A stretch of 64,000 bases of DNA. Origin: an alpha proteobacterium AAP38. Lineage in GTDB: Bacteria > Pseudomonadota > Alphaproteobacteria > Azospirillales > Azospirillaceae. The position numbers and the translations under genes are program-made. Of this stretch, positions 10,184 through 19,012 are shown piece by piece. The stretch is taken from NCBI GenBank assembly GCA_001296005.1, contig LJHR01000009.1:248001-312000 (forward strand), in the 5' to 3' direction. Below the pieces are notes generated by a model. That model was not told the origin of the DNA and did not search any database. It worked only from the letters and a program-made list of their open reading frames with translations. Within the stretch, counting starts at the first letter, position 1; each line of letters begins with the position of its first letter.

Positions 10184-11008
10184 ATGACGGATCGGCTAGG
10201 CATCATCGCTGGCGGGGGCGACCTGCCACGGCAGGTGGCGGAGACCTGCCGGCGGGGTGGACGGTCGTTCTTTGTCATCGCGCTGGAAGGGCAGGGGGCG
10301 GATGCGTGGCTGACGCCCGATCTGCCCCATGCTGTATTACGCATGGGTGCCGCCGGCGCCATCCTGGAACGGCTTCGGACAGAGGGGGTGACGGAGATTG
10401 TGCTGGCCGGCGGTGTGCGCCGTCCGTCGCTGTCCGATTTGCGCCCGGACTGGTACGCGGCCCGTTTTTTCGCGCGCCTGGGCCTGAAGGCCCTGGGCGA
10501 TGATGGCTTGCTGCGGGCGGTGTCGGCATTGCTGGAGGAAGAAGGGTTCCGGGTGGTCGGCGTCCAGTCCCTGATCGCCGATCTGCTGATGCCGTTCGGC
10601 GTGCTGACGCAGCGGCGGCCGGACGAACAGGCCCTGGCCGATATCGCCCATGGCCTGATGGTTGCCCATGCGCTGGGTGCTGTCGATGTCGGGCAGGCGG
10701 TGGTGGTGCAGGCTGGGCTGGTGCTGGGGGTGGAAGCCATTGAAGGCACAGATGCCCTGATCGCCCGCTGTGGATTGCTGAAACGCGACGGGGCGGCTCC
10801 CGTGCTGGTGAAACGGGCCAAGCCCGGCCAGGATCGACGCCTGGACCTGCCGACCATTGGCCCTGATACAGTCACTGCATGCGTCGCTGCCGGTTTTGCC
10901 GGTATCGCGGTGGAGGCGGGGGGAGCCTTGTTGGTGGGACGGGCGGATGCGGTTCGGGCCGCCGATGCAGCGGGGCTGTTCGTGACGGGCCTGGGGGGAT
11001 GCGGATGA
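10184..11008 (+). CDS. lpxI: UDP-2,3-diacylglucosamine diphosphatase LpxI
   Basis: The 274-residue protein hydrolyses UDP-2,3-diacylglucosamine to lipid X and UMP. LpxI is the alphaproteobacterial replacement for LpxH. N-terminal LGIIAGGGDLPRQVA and the central VRRPSLSDLRPDW and LGDDGLLRAV segments are typical of the DUF1009 family. It starts seven bases after lpxA and precedes lpxB, so lpxA-lpxI-lpxB encode steps in pathway order. No LpxH-type metallophosphatase is seen here. Confidence 0.93.
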   Translation: MTDRLGIIAGGGDLPRQVAETCRRGGRSFFVIALEGQGADAWLTPDLPHAVLRMGAAGAILERLRTEGVTEIVLAGGVRRPSLSDLRPDWYAARFFARLGLKALGDDGLLRAVSALLEEEGFRVVGVQSLIADLLMPFGVLTQRRPDEQALADIAHGLMVAHALGAVDVGQAVVVQAGLVLGVEAIEGTDALIARCGLLKRDGAAPVLVKRAKPGQDRRLDLPTIGPDTVTACVAAGFAGIAVEAGGALLVGRADAVRAADAAGLFVTGLGGCG

Positions 11009-11017
11009 TGGTGCTGG

Positions 11018-11168
11018 CCCTCACCCTCCCATTGGCTGGTGCCAACGGGCCCCTCCCTCTCCCGCAAGCGGGCGAGGGGCAGAATTGGACATCCCTCATT
11101 GTTCGCCCCTCGCCCACGTCAGTGGGAGAGGGAGGGGCCCGCCCGCGCAGCGGGTGGGAGGGTGAGGG
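11018..11168. repeat. Large imperfect inverted repeat between lpxI and lpxB
   Basis: The left arm 11018-11080 begins CCCTCACCCTCCC and contains CGGGCCCCTCCCTCTCCC. The right arm 11105-11168 is nearly its reverse complement, ending GGGAGGGTGAGGG. The arms are about 63 bases with a 24-base centre. This is the shape of a non-autonomous, MITE-like dispersed intergenic repeat, and it would form a very stable hairpin in the mRNA. No protein frame of interest lies inside. No second copy was noticed in this window. Confidence 0.75.
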
Positions 11169-11204
11169 CGCCACATTCAACGGCCCACCTCCCGAGGCTC
11201 GCCC

Positions 11205-12365
11205 ATGACCGCCCCCCTGATCTATCTGATCGCCGGCGAACCTTCCGGCGACATCCTGGGCGCCCGGCTGATGTCGGCGTTGAAGCAGGCGACGGGTGGG
11301 CAGGTGCGCTTTGCCGGTGTCGGCGGCGACCGCATGATCGCCGAAGGTCTGGACAGCCTGTTCCCTATGGAGGAACTGACCCTGTTCGGGTTGGCCGAAT
11401 TGCTGCCCAAACTGCCCAACCTGATCCGTCGCATCGGGCAGACGGCGGGCGACATCCTGGCCCGCCGCCCCGACGCCGTTGTCACCATCGATGCCCCGGA
11501 TTTCTGCTTCCGGGTGCTGAAAAAGGTGCGGCGTGCCGATCCGGCCATCAAGCTGATCCATTATGTGGCCCCCACCGTCTGGGCCTGGCGGCCCGGTCGG
11601 GCGCAGAAGATCGCGCGGTTCCTGGATCATCTGCTGGTCCTTCTGCCGTTCGAGCCGCCTTATTTCGAGGCGGTGGGCCTGCCCGCCACCTTTGTCGGCC
11701 ATTCGATTGTGGAGGCCGGGGTGGAGCAGGGCGATGGTGCGGCCTTTCGCGCCCGCCACGGCATTGCCGACGACATCCCCTTGCTCTGCGTCCTGCCCGG
11801 CAGCCGGCGCAGCGAGATCAAGGTACTGTTGCCCGACTTTGCCGCCACGCTGTCCATTCTGAAGGAACGCCATCCCGGATTGCGGGTTGTCGTACCCACC
11901 CTGGGCAAGGTGGCGGCCCCCGTGCGGGCGGCCACGGCGACGTGGCCTGTGCCCACCATCGTGGTGGAGGGCGACACCGAGAAATATGATGCCATGGCCG
12001 CCAGCACGGCTGCACTGGCGGCCAGCGGCACGGTGGCGCTGGAACTGGCGCTGGCCCGCCTGCCCAGCGTCATCGCCTACCGCATACATCCGCTGACCTA
12101 CCGGCTCTACCGCCGGCTGATCCGCGTCAAATATGCCAATCTGGTCAATATCATGCTGGACCGGATGCTGGTGCCGGAGCGGTTGCAGGATGAATGCACA
12201 CCGCCGAAACTGGCTGATGCCGTGTCGATACTGCTGACCAATCCCGACGCGCGGCGTGAACAGATCGAGGGCGTGGCGCAGGTGGCGCAATGGCTGGGTC
12301 AGGGCGGTGAACAGACGCCCAGCCAGCGTGCGGCGCAAGCGGTTCTGAAGGTTGCCAGGGGTTAG
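11205..12365 (+). CDS. lpxB: Lipid-A-disaccharide synthase
   Basis: This 386-residue GT-B-fold glycosyltransferase joins lipid X and UDP-diacylglucosamine to form the lipid A disaccharide. The N-terminal AGEPSGDILGARL motif and the APTVWAWRPGRAQKI segment are diagnostic. FVGHSIVE and LPGSRRSEI follow in the second half. The upstream gap is filled by a large inverted repeat, so the start at ATG 11205 lies beyond it. The stop overlaps the end of the convergent GGDEF/EAL gene by four bases. Confidence 0.97.
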   Translation: MTAPLIYLIAGEPSGDILGARLMSALKQATGGQVRFAGVGGDRMIAEGLDSLFPMEELTLFGLAELLPKLPNLIRRIGQTAGDILARRPDAVVTIDAPDFCFRVLKKVRRADPAIKLIHYVAPTVWAWRPGRAQKIARFLDHLLVLLPFEPPYFEAVGLPATFVGHSIVEAGVEQGDGAAFRARHGIADDIPLLCVLPGSRRSEIKVLLPDFAATLSILKERHPGLRVVVPTLGKVAAPVRAATATWPVPTIVVEGDTEKYDAMAASTAALAASGTVALELALARLPSVIAYRIHPLTYRLYRRLIRVKYANLVNIMLDRMLVPERLQDECTPPKLADAVSILLTNPDARREQIEGVAQVAQWLGQGGEQTPSQRAAQAVLKVARG

Positions 12366-14977
12366 GGCAGCGCCGGCAACGCCAGCAGCCTTTCTGCATC
12401 CGGGGCCGGTATTGGCCGCGAGAAGTAGTAGCCCTGACCATAGCGGCATTCCAAACCGCGCAGGAAGGTGACCTCTGACGGATTCTCGATCCCTTCGGCC
12501 ACCACATCCAGATCCAGGCTTTTGGCTAGCAGCAGGATGATGCGGGGGATTTCTTCCCGCCGGTCGCCATTGCCGGCCCCACTGATGAAGGCGCGGTCGA
12601 TCTTCAGGGAATTGACCGGGTAGCGGTGCAGGTAGGAGAGCGAGGAGTAGCCGGTGCCGAAATCGTCCAGCGACAGATGGACGCCCAGGCTGCGGATCTG
12701 CTGCATCATGGAAACGGCCCGGCCCGGATCATCCATCAGCAGGCTTTCCGTGATCTCCAGCTTCAGCGTGTCCGGCGCGATGCCAGTATCGGCCAGGACA
12801 TGGCGGACGCATTCCACCATGTCATCATCCAGCATCTGGCGACCAGAGACATTGACGCTCATGAACAGGCCGCTGTCATGGGTCTTCTGCCAGCGCGCCA
12901 GCTGCTCCGCTGCCTCCTGCATGGCCCAACGGCCGATCTGCAGGATCAGGCCCGTATCTTCGGCCAGCGGCACGAAATCAGCGGGGGAGATCAGGCCGCG
13001 TTCGGGATGCTGCCAGCGGATCAGGGCCTCGAACCCCGCGATGGACTGATCCGACAGGCGTACGATGGGCTGATAGAACAGGGTGAGCTGGTGCCGGTCA
13101 GTGGCCAGCCGCAGGTCAGCCTCCGTCCGCAGACGCGACATGGCGCGGGCGCGCAGGGCGTCGTCGAACACTTCCACCCGGTTGCGACCCGCCCCCTTGG
13201 CCCTGAACATGGCAAGGCTGGCATCGCGCATCATGTCGGCGGCTTGGCCATAGCCGGTGTGCGACATGGCGATGCCGCCCGATGCCGTCAGAACCAGTTC
13301 CTCGCCGCTGACCAGCGTTATGGGATCGGTAATGGCGGCGGCCAGACGCTGGGCCGCCGTCATGGCGGCCTTCACATCCACGACACCATCCATAAGCACG
13401 CCGAATTCATCGGCGGAAACCCGCGCGATGGTATCGCCGGCGCGGCGCTGCCCCTCCAGCCGTTTAGCCAGGATGCGCAACACCTCGTCCCCGGCATTGG
13501 GACCCAGGCTGTCATTGACGGTCTTGAAATGGTCCAGATCAAACAGGATGACGGCGCAGGGCGGATCATCGGGCCGGCGGCGACGGTCAATGGTCTGACC
13601 GATACGGTCCATTAGCAGCGACCGGTTGGGCAGGCCCGTCAGCCCATCATGGAAGGCATCGAACAGGATCTGCTGTTCGGCGCGCTTGCGGGCCGTGATG
13701 TCGGTCATGGAGCCGGCCATGCGGATGGCATCGCCCAGCGCATCGCGAATGGCCACCCCCCGGATCAGGACCCAGAGTTCCGCCCCGCTGTCATGGCGGA
13801 TGCGGACTTCATGTTCCAGATGATCAAGGCGACCCGACAGGTGCAGTTCGAAGGCGGCACGCAGGCCAGGCAGATCGCTGGCATGGACCAGGGCGAACCA
13901 GTCCTCCATCGTGCCGACCCATTCGCCGCCGGGCAGGCCCAACATGTCGGACCAGCGGGGGGAGTAGTAGACCTCCCCCTCCGGCACGCGCCAGTCCCAC
14001 AGGCCGTCATTGGCGCCCTGGGCGGCTAGCGCATAGCGCTCCTCGCTGATGCGCAGCTGTTCCTCGGCCACCTTGCGGTCAGTAATGTCGGATTGGGAGC
14101 CGACAAGGCGCACCGGTTCCCCATCCGCGTCCAGGACGGCGATGCCCCGGCACAGCATCCAGCGCCAACCGCCCCGCCCATGCTGGATGCGGTATTCAAT
14201 CTGGAAAGGCTTGCCCCCCGCCGACATCTGCGCGTCCAGCGTCGCCTGCAACCAGATCAGATCCTCCGGATGCACGCGGTTCAGCCATTCCTCCGGCCCA
14301 TTCGCCTCCTCGTCCGGCAGCAGTCCGATCAGCGCCCACCAGCGTGGCGCGTAATAGATACGGTCGGTCCGCAGGTCCCAGTCGTAAAGACCGTCATTGG
14401 TGGCCGCCGCGGCCAGCGCCAGCCGCTCCTCGCTGATGCGCAGCCGGTCCTCCGCCTCCTTACGTTCGGTAATGTCGGCAGCAGTGCCGATCAGGCGGTT
14501 GACGGTACCGTCCGGGCCGGCGATGGCCGCACCGCGGACCAGCAGCCAGGTCCAGTCGCCACGCCCATTGCTGACGCGATGTTCAATGACGAAGCACCGG
14601 CCCCCTTCGTCGTGGCGTGGGCGAAGTGTTGCCTCCAGCCATTGCAGGTCATCGCTATGGACACGGTCGAACCAGTGGCGGGGGCCGATATCGCCCCCGT
14701 CTGTGGGCAGGCCCAGATGGTCACGGAAACCCGGCGACAAAAACAGCGTATCGACGGTCAGATCCCAATCCCAGACGGCCTCGCCGCTGGAAAGTCCCGC
14801 CAGCATGTAACGCTGGGCCAGTTGGTCATCGGGCGTCGGTTGGGACAAGGGCGGATCGACCGGCAAGGGAAAGATGTGGGTTGGAAACTCTATACCACTT
14901 TCGACCGGTGGGGCCACGCCCCTTCGCAGCTTGCTGTTATTTATACTACACTTGGCGCTATGGACTGGAATGACCAA
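12362..14977 (-). CDS. Triple PAS, degenerate GGDEF and EAL domain protein (c-di-GMP phosphodiesterase)
   Basis: The 871-residue frame has no transmembrane segment. Three PAS/PAC units lie at about 60-175, 185-300 and 310-430, each ending in an ITxRK-type PAC tail. A GGDEF domain spans about 435-600 and an EAL domain about 615-868. The GGDEF motif is degenerate (SADEF, 521-525), so cyclase activity is unlikely. The EAL domain keeps EALIRW (650), the ExTE-type EITES (741) and DDFGTGYSS (771). I infer a cytosolic sensor that degrades c-di-GMP. The most upstream start is TTG 14977, overlapping divergent recO; a start nearer the first PAS is possible. Confidence 0.9.
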   Translation of the reverse strand: MVIPVHSAKCSINNSKLRRGVAPPVESGIEFPTHIFPLPVDPPLSQPTPDDQLAQRYMLAGLSSGEAVWDWDLTVDTLFLSPGFRDHLGLPTDGGDIGPRHWFDRVHSDDLQWLEATLRPRHDEGGRCFVIEHRVSNGRGDWTWLLVRGAAIAGPDGTVNRLIGTAADITERKEAEDRLRISEERLALAAAATNDGLYDWDLRTDRIYYAPRWWALIGLLPDEEANGPEEWLNRVHPEDLIWLQATLDAQMSAGGKPFQIEYRIQHGRGGWRWMLCRGIAVLDADGEPVRLVGSQSDITDRKVAEEQLRISEERYALAAQGANDGLWDWRVPEGEVYYSPRWSDMLGLPGGEWVGTMEDWFALVHASDLPGLRAAFELHLSGRLDHLEHEVRIRHDSGAELWVLIRGVAIRDALGDAIRMAGSMTDITARKRAEQQILFDAFHDGLTGLPNRSLLMDRIGQTIDRRRRPDDPPCAVILFDLDHFKTVNDSLGPNAGDEVLRILAKRLEGQRRAGDTIARVSADEFGVLMDGVVDVKAAMTAAQRLAAAITDPITLVSGEELVLTASGGIAMSHTGYGQAADMMRDASLAMFRAKGAGRNRVEVFDDALRARAMSRLRTEADLRLATDRHQLTLFYQPIVRLSDQSIAGFEALIRWQHPERGLISPADFVPLAEDTGLILQIGRWAMQEAAEQLARWQKTHDSGLFMSVNVSGRQMLDDDMVECVRHVLADTGIAPDTLKLEITESLLMDDPGRAVSMMQQIRSLGVHLSLDDFGTGYSSLSYLHRYPVNSLKIDRAFISGAGNGDRREEIPRIILLLAKSLDLDVVAEGIENPSEVTFLRGLECRYGQGYYFSRPIPAPDAERLLALPALP

Positions 14978-15727
14978 GCGATCCTGCTATCCGCACGCCC
15001 GTATGGGGAAACGGCGGCCCTTGCTCTGGTGTTAACGCGGGAGCATGGGCGCCACGCGGGCCTTGTGCATGGGGGGCAATCGGCGCGCCTGCGGGCCAGT
15101 TTGGAGCCGGGGAACCTGCTGGCCGCCGGTTGGCGTGCCCGTCTGGCGGACCAGTTGGGGACATGGTCGCTGGAACTGGAGCGGGCCTATGCGGCCCCGC
15201 TCCTGGATGATCCGCTGCGACTCGCCTGCCTGGCATCGGCCTGTGCCCTGCTGGATGGGCTGCTGGCCGACCGGGAGCCGCATCCCGGCCTGTTTGACGC
15301 CACGCTGGCCCTGTTCGAGGCACTGTCCAGTGAGGTCTGGGCCGAGATTTATGTGCGGTGGGAAATCGGTCTGCTGGATGAGATCGGATTCGGCCTGGAC
15401 TTGTCGCGCTGTGCCGTCAGCGGGCAGACGGCTGCCGACCTGTTCGCCGGCAATGACGGCCTGTCGCATGTCAGCCCGCGCACGGGCCGTGCCGTGTCGA
15501 TATCGGCGGCGGAGCCCTATAAGGACAAGCTGCTGGTGCTGCCGCCGTTCCTGCTGGGCCTGTCCGATGGCGGGCCGGCAGAGGTGATGCAGGGATTGCT
15601 GCTGGCGGGCCATTTTCTGGAACGCAGCGCCTTTGCCCAGCGGCATGCGGAAGTGCCGGCGGCCCGTATCCGGTTCGTTGAACGCTATGCGCGCATGAAT
15701 GGTCTGTCCGTGACCGTTTCGCCCTGA
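14960..15727 (+). CDS. recO: DNA repair protein RecO
   Basis: The 255-residue product has an N-terminal OB-fold typical of RecO (WNDQAILLSARPYGE, then GLVHGG), followed by a helical domain. RecO loads RecA with RecR in the RecF pathway. The start at ATG 14960 is supported by the family N-terminus. The gene is divergent from the c-di-GMP protein, and the two starts may overlap. The cysteine cluster of some bacterial RecO proteins is not evident. Confidence 0.94.
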   Translation: MDWNDQAILLSARPYGETAALALVLTREHGRHAGLVHGGQSARLRASLEPGNLLAAGWRARLADQLGTWSLELERAYAAPLLDDPLRLACLASACALLDGLLADREPHPGLFDATLALFEALSSEVWAEIYVRWEIGLLDEIGFGLDLSRCAVSGQTAADLFAGNDGLSHVSPRTGRAVSISAAEPYKDKLLVLPPFLLGLSDGGPAEVMQGLLLAGHFLERSAFAQRHAEVPAARIRFVERYARMNGLSVTVSP

Positions 15728-15733
15728 CGACGG

Positions 15734-15976
15734 TTATCGGAAATGAACCGCCGACCACACCAATCCGCCAACCACGCCCATAATCAGGGCCAGGTTCCAG
15801 GCGCGGCGAAGCCGCTTGCCCCACGGGGCAGGATTGTCATTGGCGGATGACGGGCGGCGCCACAGGAAGGGCGGGCGCGACGGAAACAGAAATGCATCAC
15901 GGGCGATCCCAATGGGACCGCCCGCTTTGCGGGATTGGCTATGCTTACGCTCAGCCACGCTTCTCGACCGGGACAT
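15734..15976 (-). CDS. Small single-pass membrane protein, hypothetical
   Basis: The 80-residue frame has a basic N-terminus, a [16 protein letters not shown] segment and a C-terminal hydrophobic helix ([17 protein letters not shown]), suggesting one membrane span near residues 60-78. It overlaps the end of gltA by 26 bases on the same strand, so it may be translated from gltA mRNA or start further in. It is convergent with recO, with six bases between. I do not recognise a family; it could be a chance frame. Confidence 0.4.
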   Translation of the reverse strand: MSRSRSVAERKHSQSRKAGGPIGIARDAFLFPSRPPFLWRRPSSANDNPAPWGKRLRRAWNLALIMGVVGGLVWSAVHFR

Positions 15977-17279
15977 AGTCGCGCGGCGTCTGGCCCATGT
16001 AGAGCTGACGCGGGCGACCGATCTTCTGACCGGGGTCCTCGATCATTTCCTTCCACTGGCTGATCCAGCCGACGGTGCGGGCCAGCGCGAACAGCACGGT
16101 GAACATGCTGGTCGGGAAGCCGATCGCCTTCAGGATGATGCCGGAATAGAAATCGACGTTCGGATAAAGCTTCTTCTCAATGAAATACGGATCGGACAGG
16201 GCAATCCGCTCCAGCTCCACCGCGATGTCCAGCAGCGGATCGTCCTTGATCCCCAGCTCGGCCAGCACTTCCTTACAGGTCTGCTGCATCACCTTGGCGC
16301 GCGGGTCATAGTTCTTATAGACCCGGTGGCCGAAGCCCATCAGACGGAAATTGTCGTTCTTATCCTTGGCGCGATTGATGAATTCCGGAATGCGATCAAC
16401 GGTCTTGATCTCTTCCAGCATCTTCAGCACGGCCTCGTTCGCACCGCCATGGGCAGGGCCCCACAGGCTGGCGATACCGGCGGCGATACAGGCGAACGGG
16501 TTGGCGCCCGACGAACCGGCCAGACGGACGGTGGAGGTGGACGCGTTCTGCTCGTGATCGGCATGCAGGATGAAGATCTTGTCCATCGCCTTGGCGATGA
16601 CCGGGTTCACCTTGTACGGCTCACAGGGCACGCCGAACGTCATGTACAGGAAGTTTTCCGCGTAACCCAGATCGTTGCGCGGGTACATGAAGGGCTGGCC
16701 GACGGAATACTTGTAGGCCATTGCGGCGATGGTCGGCAGCTTCGCAATCAGGCGATGCGACGCAATCATGCGCTGCTTGGGATCGTTGATATCGGTGCTG
16801 TCGTGATAGAAGGCCGACAGGGCGCCGACGACGCCGCACATAACGGCCATCGGGTGGGCGTCGCGACGGAAGCCGCGATAGAACTGCGTCAGCTGTTCAT
16901 GCACCATCGTGTGGCGGGTGATGGTGGCTTCGAATTCCTTCTTCTGCGCGGCGTTGGGCAGCTCGCCATGCAGCAGCAGGTAGCAGACTTCCATGAAGTC
17001 CGAGCTTTCGGCCAGCTGGTCGATCGGGTAACCGCGGTGCAGCAGCACACCCTCGTCGCCATCGATATAGGTGATGGCCGAGTCGCAGGAGGCGGTCGAC
17101 GTGAAGCCGGGATCGTAGGTGAAGCAGCCGGTGGCGCCATAGAGCTTTCGGATGTCGATGACATCCGGCCCCGTCGAGCCCTTCAGGATAGGCAAGTCAA
17201 TCTTCTTGCCGGTCCGGTTATCGATCAGGGTCACCGTCTCGGCGGTTCCATCGCCCGCCGTCTGGGTTGTCTGGCTCAT
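15951..17279 (-). CDS. gltA: Citrate synthase (type II, hexameric)
   Basis: The 442-residue enzyme condenses acetyl-CoA and oxaloacetate to citrate, entering the TCA cycle. Conserved catalytic segments are present: [31 protein letters not shown] (active-site His), and [15 protein letters not shown] (second His and Arg). Length matches the Gram-negative, NADH-sensitive form. gltX lies 104 bases upstream on the same strand; the gap is long enough for gltA's own promoter, though none is obvious. Confidence 0.98.
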   Translation of the reverse strand: MSQTTQTAGDGTAETVTLIDNRTGKKIDLPILKGSTGPDVIDIRKLYGATGCFTYDPGFTSTASCDSAITYIDGDEGVLLHRGYPIDQLAESSDFMEVCYLLLHGELPNAAQKKEFEATITRHTMVHEQLTQFYRGFRRDAHPMAVMCGVVGALSAFYHDSTDINDPKQRMIASHRLIAKLPTIAAMAYKYSVGQPFMYPRNDLGYAENFLYMTFGVPCEPYKVNPVIAKAMDKIFILHADHEQNASTSTVRLAGSSGANPFACIAAGIASLWGPAHGGANEAVLKMLEEIKTVDRIPEFINRAKDKNDNFRLMGFGHRVYKNYDPRAKVMQQTCKEVLAELGIKDDPLLDIAVELERIALSDPYFIEKKLYPNVDFYSGIILKAIGFPTSMFTVLFALARTVGWISQWKEMIEDPGQKIGRPRQLYMGQTPRDYVPVEKRG

Positions 17280-17383
17280 GTCGGCACGTCCTCAAGGGTT
17301 TCGTTTGGGGTTATCGCCCCGTTTTTGAAAGTGGGGCGGAGTTTAGTGCCGCGTCGCAGCGAGTGCAACGCAACAGCACTTTT

Positions 17384-18787
17384 TTAACCATGGTTTTTGA
17401 CATCTTCTAAACGCGACAGGCTCTCTTCGCGCCCAAGAATTTCCGCCACCTCGAAAATCGGGGGCGAAACCGTGGTTCCGGTCAGGGCGGCGCGCAGCGG
17501 CTGTGCCACCTTGCCCAGCTTCAGACCGTTCGCTTCCGCGAAATCGCGGACAATGGCTTCCAGGGCACCTGCCGTCCATTCGCCGGCCTCAGCGAACTTG
17601 GCGGCCAGGGCGCCGATCTGCCCGCGCACCTCTGCCGTCAGCAGGGCACCGGCCTTTTCATCCATGGCAAGCGGGCGGGCGGCGAACAGATAGAGCGAGC
17701 CATCGGCCAGCTCGATCAGCGTCTTCACGCGCGGCTTGAAGCCGGGGATGGATCGCAGCAGCCGGTCCTTCTCCACATCCGTCAGGGCGCGGCCAATTTT
17801 GGCCTCAATGAACGGCGTGGTCAGGGTAACCAGACGCGCATCCTCCGCCTCCCGGATATAATGCGCGTTCAGGTTCTCCATCTTCGCGAAGTCCAGACGC
17901 GAGGGCGAGCGGCCGATACCGTCCAGCGTGAACCACTCAATGGCCTGTTCGGTCGAAATGATCTCCGCATCGCCATGGCCCCAGCCCAGGCGCAGCAGGT
18001 AATTGCGCATGGTTTCCGGCAGAAAGCCCATGTCGCGATAGGCCTCGATCCCCAGCGCGCCGTGACGCTTGGACAGCTTGGCCCCGTCCGGCCCATGGAT
18101 CAGGGGGATATGGGCGAATTCCGGGGTCTTCCAGCCCATGGCGTTATAGATCTGGATCTGGCGGAAGGTGTTGGTCAGATGGTCGTCGCCGCGCACGACA
18201 TGGGTAACGTCCATGTCATGATCATCAACCACAACGGCCAGCAGATATGTCGGCGTGCCGTCGGAACGCAGCAGGATCAGGTCGTCCAGCTGGCTGTTCT
18301 GCACCCGCACCTCACCCTGCACATGGTCCTTCACCACCGTCTCGCCTTCGCGCGGGGCCTTCAGGCGGATAGCGGGGGCCACACCGGCGGGTGCTTCCGA
18401 CGGGTCGCGGTCGCGCCAGCGACCGTCATAGCGCGGCTGCTGGCCGGCGGCCTTCTGCGCCTCGCGCATCGCGTCCAGCTCTTCCGGGGTGCAGTAGCAG
18501 CGATAGGCGGTGCCGTTGGCCAGCATCTGGGCCACTACCTCGGCATGCCGGTCCTTGCGGCCAAACTGGCTGATCGCCTCGTCATCCCATTCCAGGCCCA
18601 GCCATTTCAGCCCTTCCAGAATGGCGTCCACGGCGGCATCGGTGGACCGTGCGCGGTCCGTATCCTCGATGCGCAGCAGGAACTTGCCCTGGTGATGCTT
18701 GGCAAACAGCCAGTTGAACAGGGCCGTGCGGCCGCCGCCGATATGAAGGTAACCGGTGGGCGAGGGGGCGAAGCGGGTGACGATCAT
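17384..18787 (-). CDS. gltX: Glutamyl-tRNA synthetase
   Basis: This class I synthetase of about 467 residues charges tRNA-Glu. The HIGH-like motif is in [16 protein letters not shown] and the KMSKS-like motif reads KLSKRHG. The [17 protein letters not shown] segment is typical of GluRS. The frame is open 27 codons upstream, but the [12 protein letters not shown] start at ATG 18787 fits the family. In genomes with GatCAB, one GltX copy may also charge tRNA-Gln; that cannot be judged here. Confidence 0.97.
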   Translation of the reverse strand: MIVTRFAPSPTGYLHIGGGRTALFNWLFAKHHQGKFLLRIEDTDRARSTDAAVDAILEGLKWLGLEWDDEAISQFGRKDRHAEVVAQMLANGTAYRCYCTPEELDAMREAQKAAGQQPRYDGRWRDRDPSEAPAGVAPAIRLKAPREGETVVKDHVQGEVRVQNSQLDDLILLRSDGTPTYLLAVVVDDHDMDVTHVVRGDDHLTNTFRQIQIYNAMGWKTPEFAHIPLIHGPDGAKLSKRHGALGIEAYRDMGFLPETMRNYLLRLGWGHGDAEIISTEQAIEWFTLDGIGRSPSRLDFAKMENLNAHYIREAEDARLVTLTTPFIEAKIGRALTDVEKDRLLRSIPGFKPRVKTLIELADGSLYLFAARPLAMDEKAGALLTAEVRGQIGALAAKFAEAGEWTAGALEAIVRDFAEANGLKLGKVAQPLRAALTGTTVSPPIFEVAEILGREESLSRLEDVKNHG

Positions 18788-19012
18788 CGCAAAACTCTTA
18801 TGGGCCCATAGGGCAGAATGATTGTTTGCGGGTTGGTTTAGCACAGCCGTGCGTCTTGTGAACAGCATTGGACCGGGGATGCTCCCCCCTCGAAAAGTCG
18901 TGGGTGCGGCCTTGCCGGTCGGGTTGATGCGACTTGTGGATGATCACAATTAAATAGTGAAGCGTTGTCTGTTTTCATCTAATTGTATTCATCCATTGGC
19001 AGGGATGGTGGC

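Noticed and set aside
12626-14900. Long plus-strand frames opposite the GGDEF/EAL gene
   Set aside because: They are shadows of the minus-strand gene. The true recO start at 14960 lies at the end of one of them.
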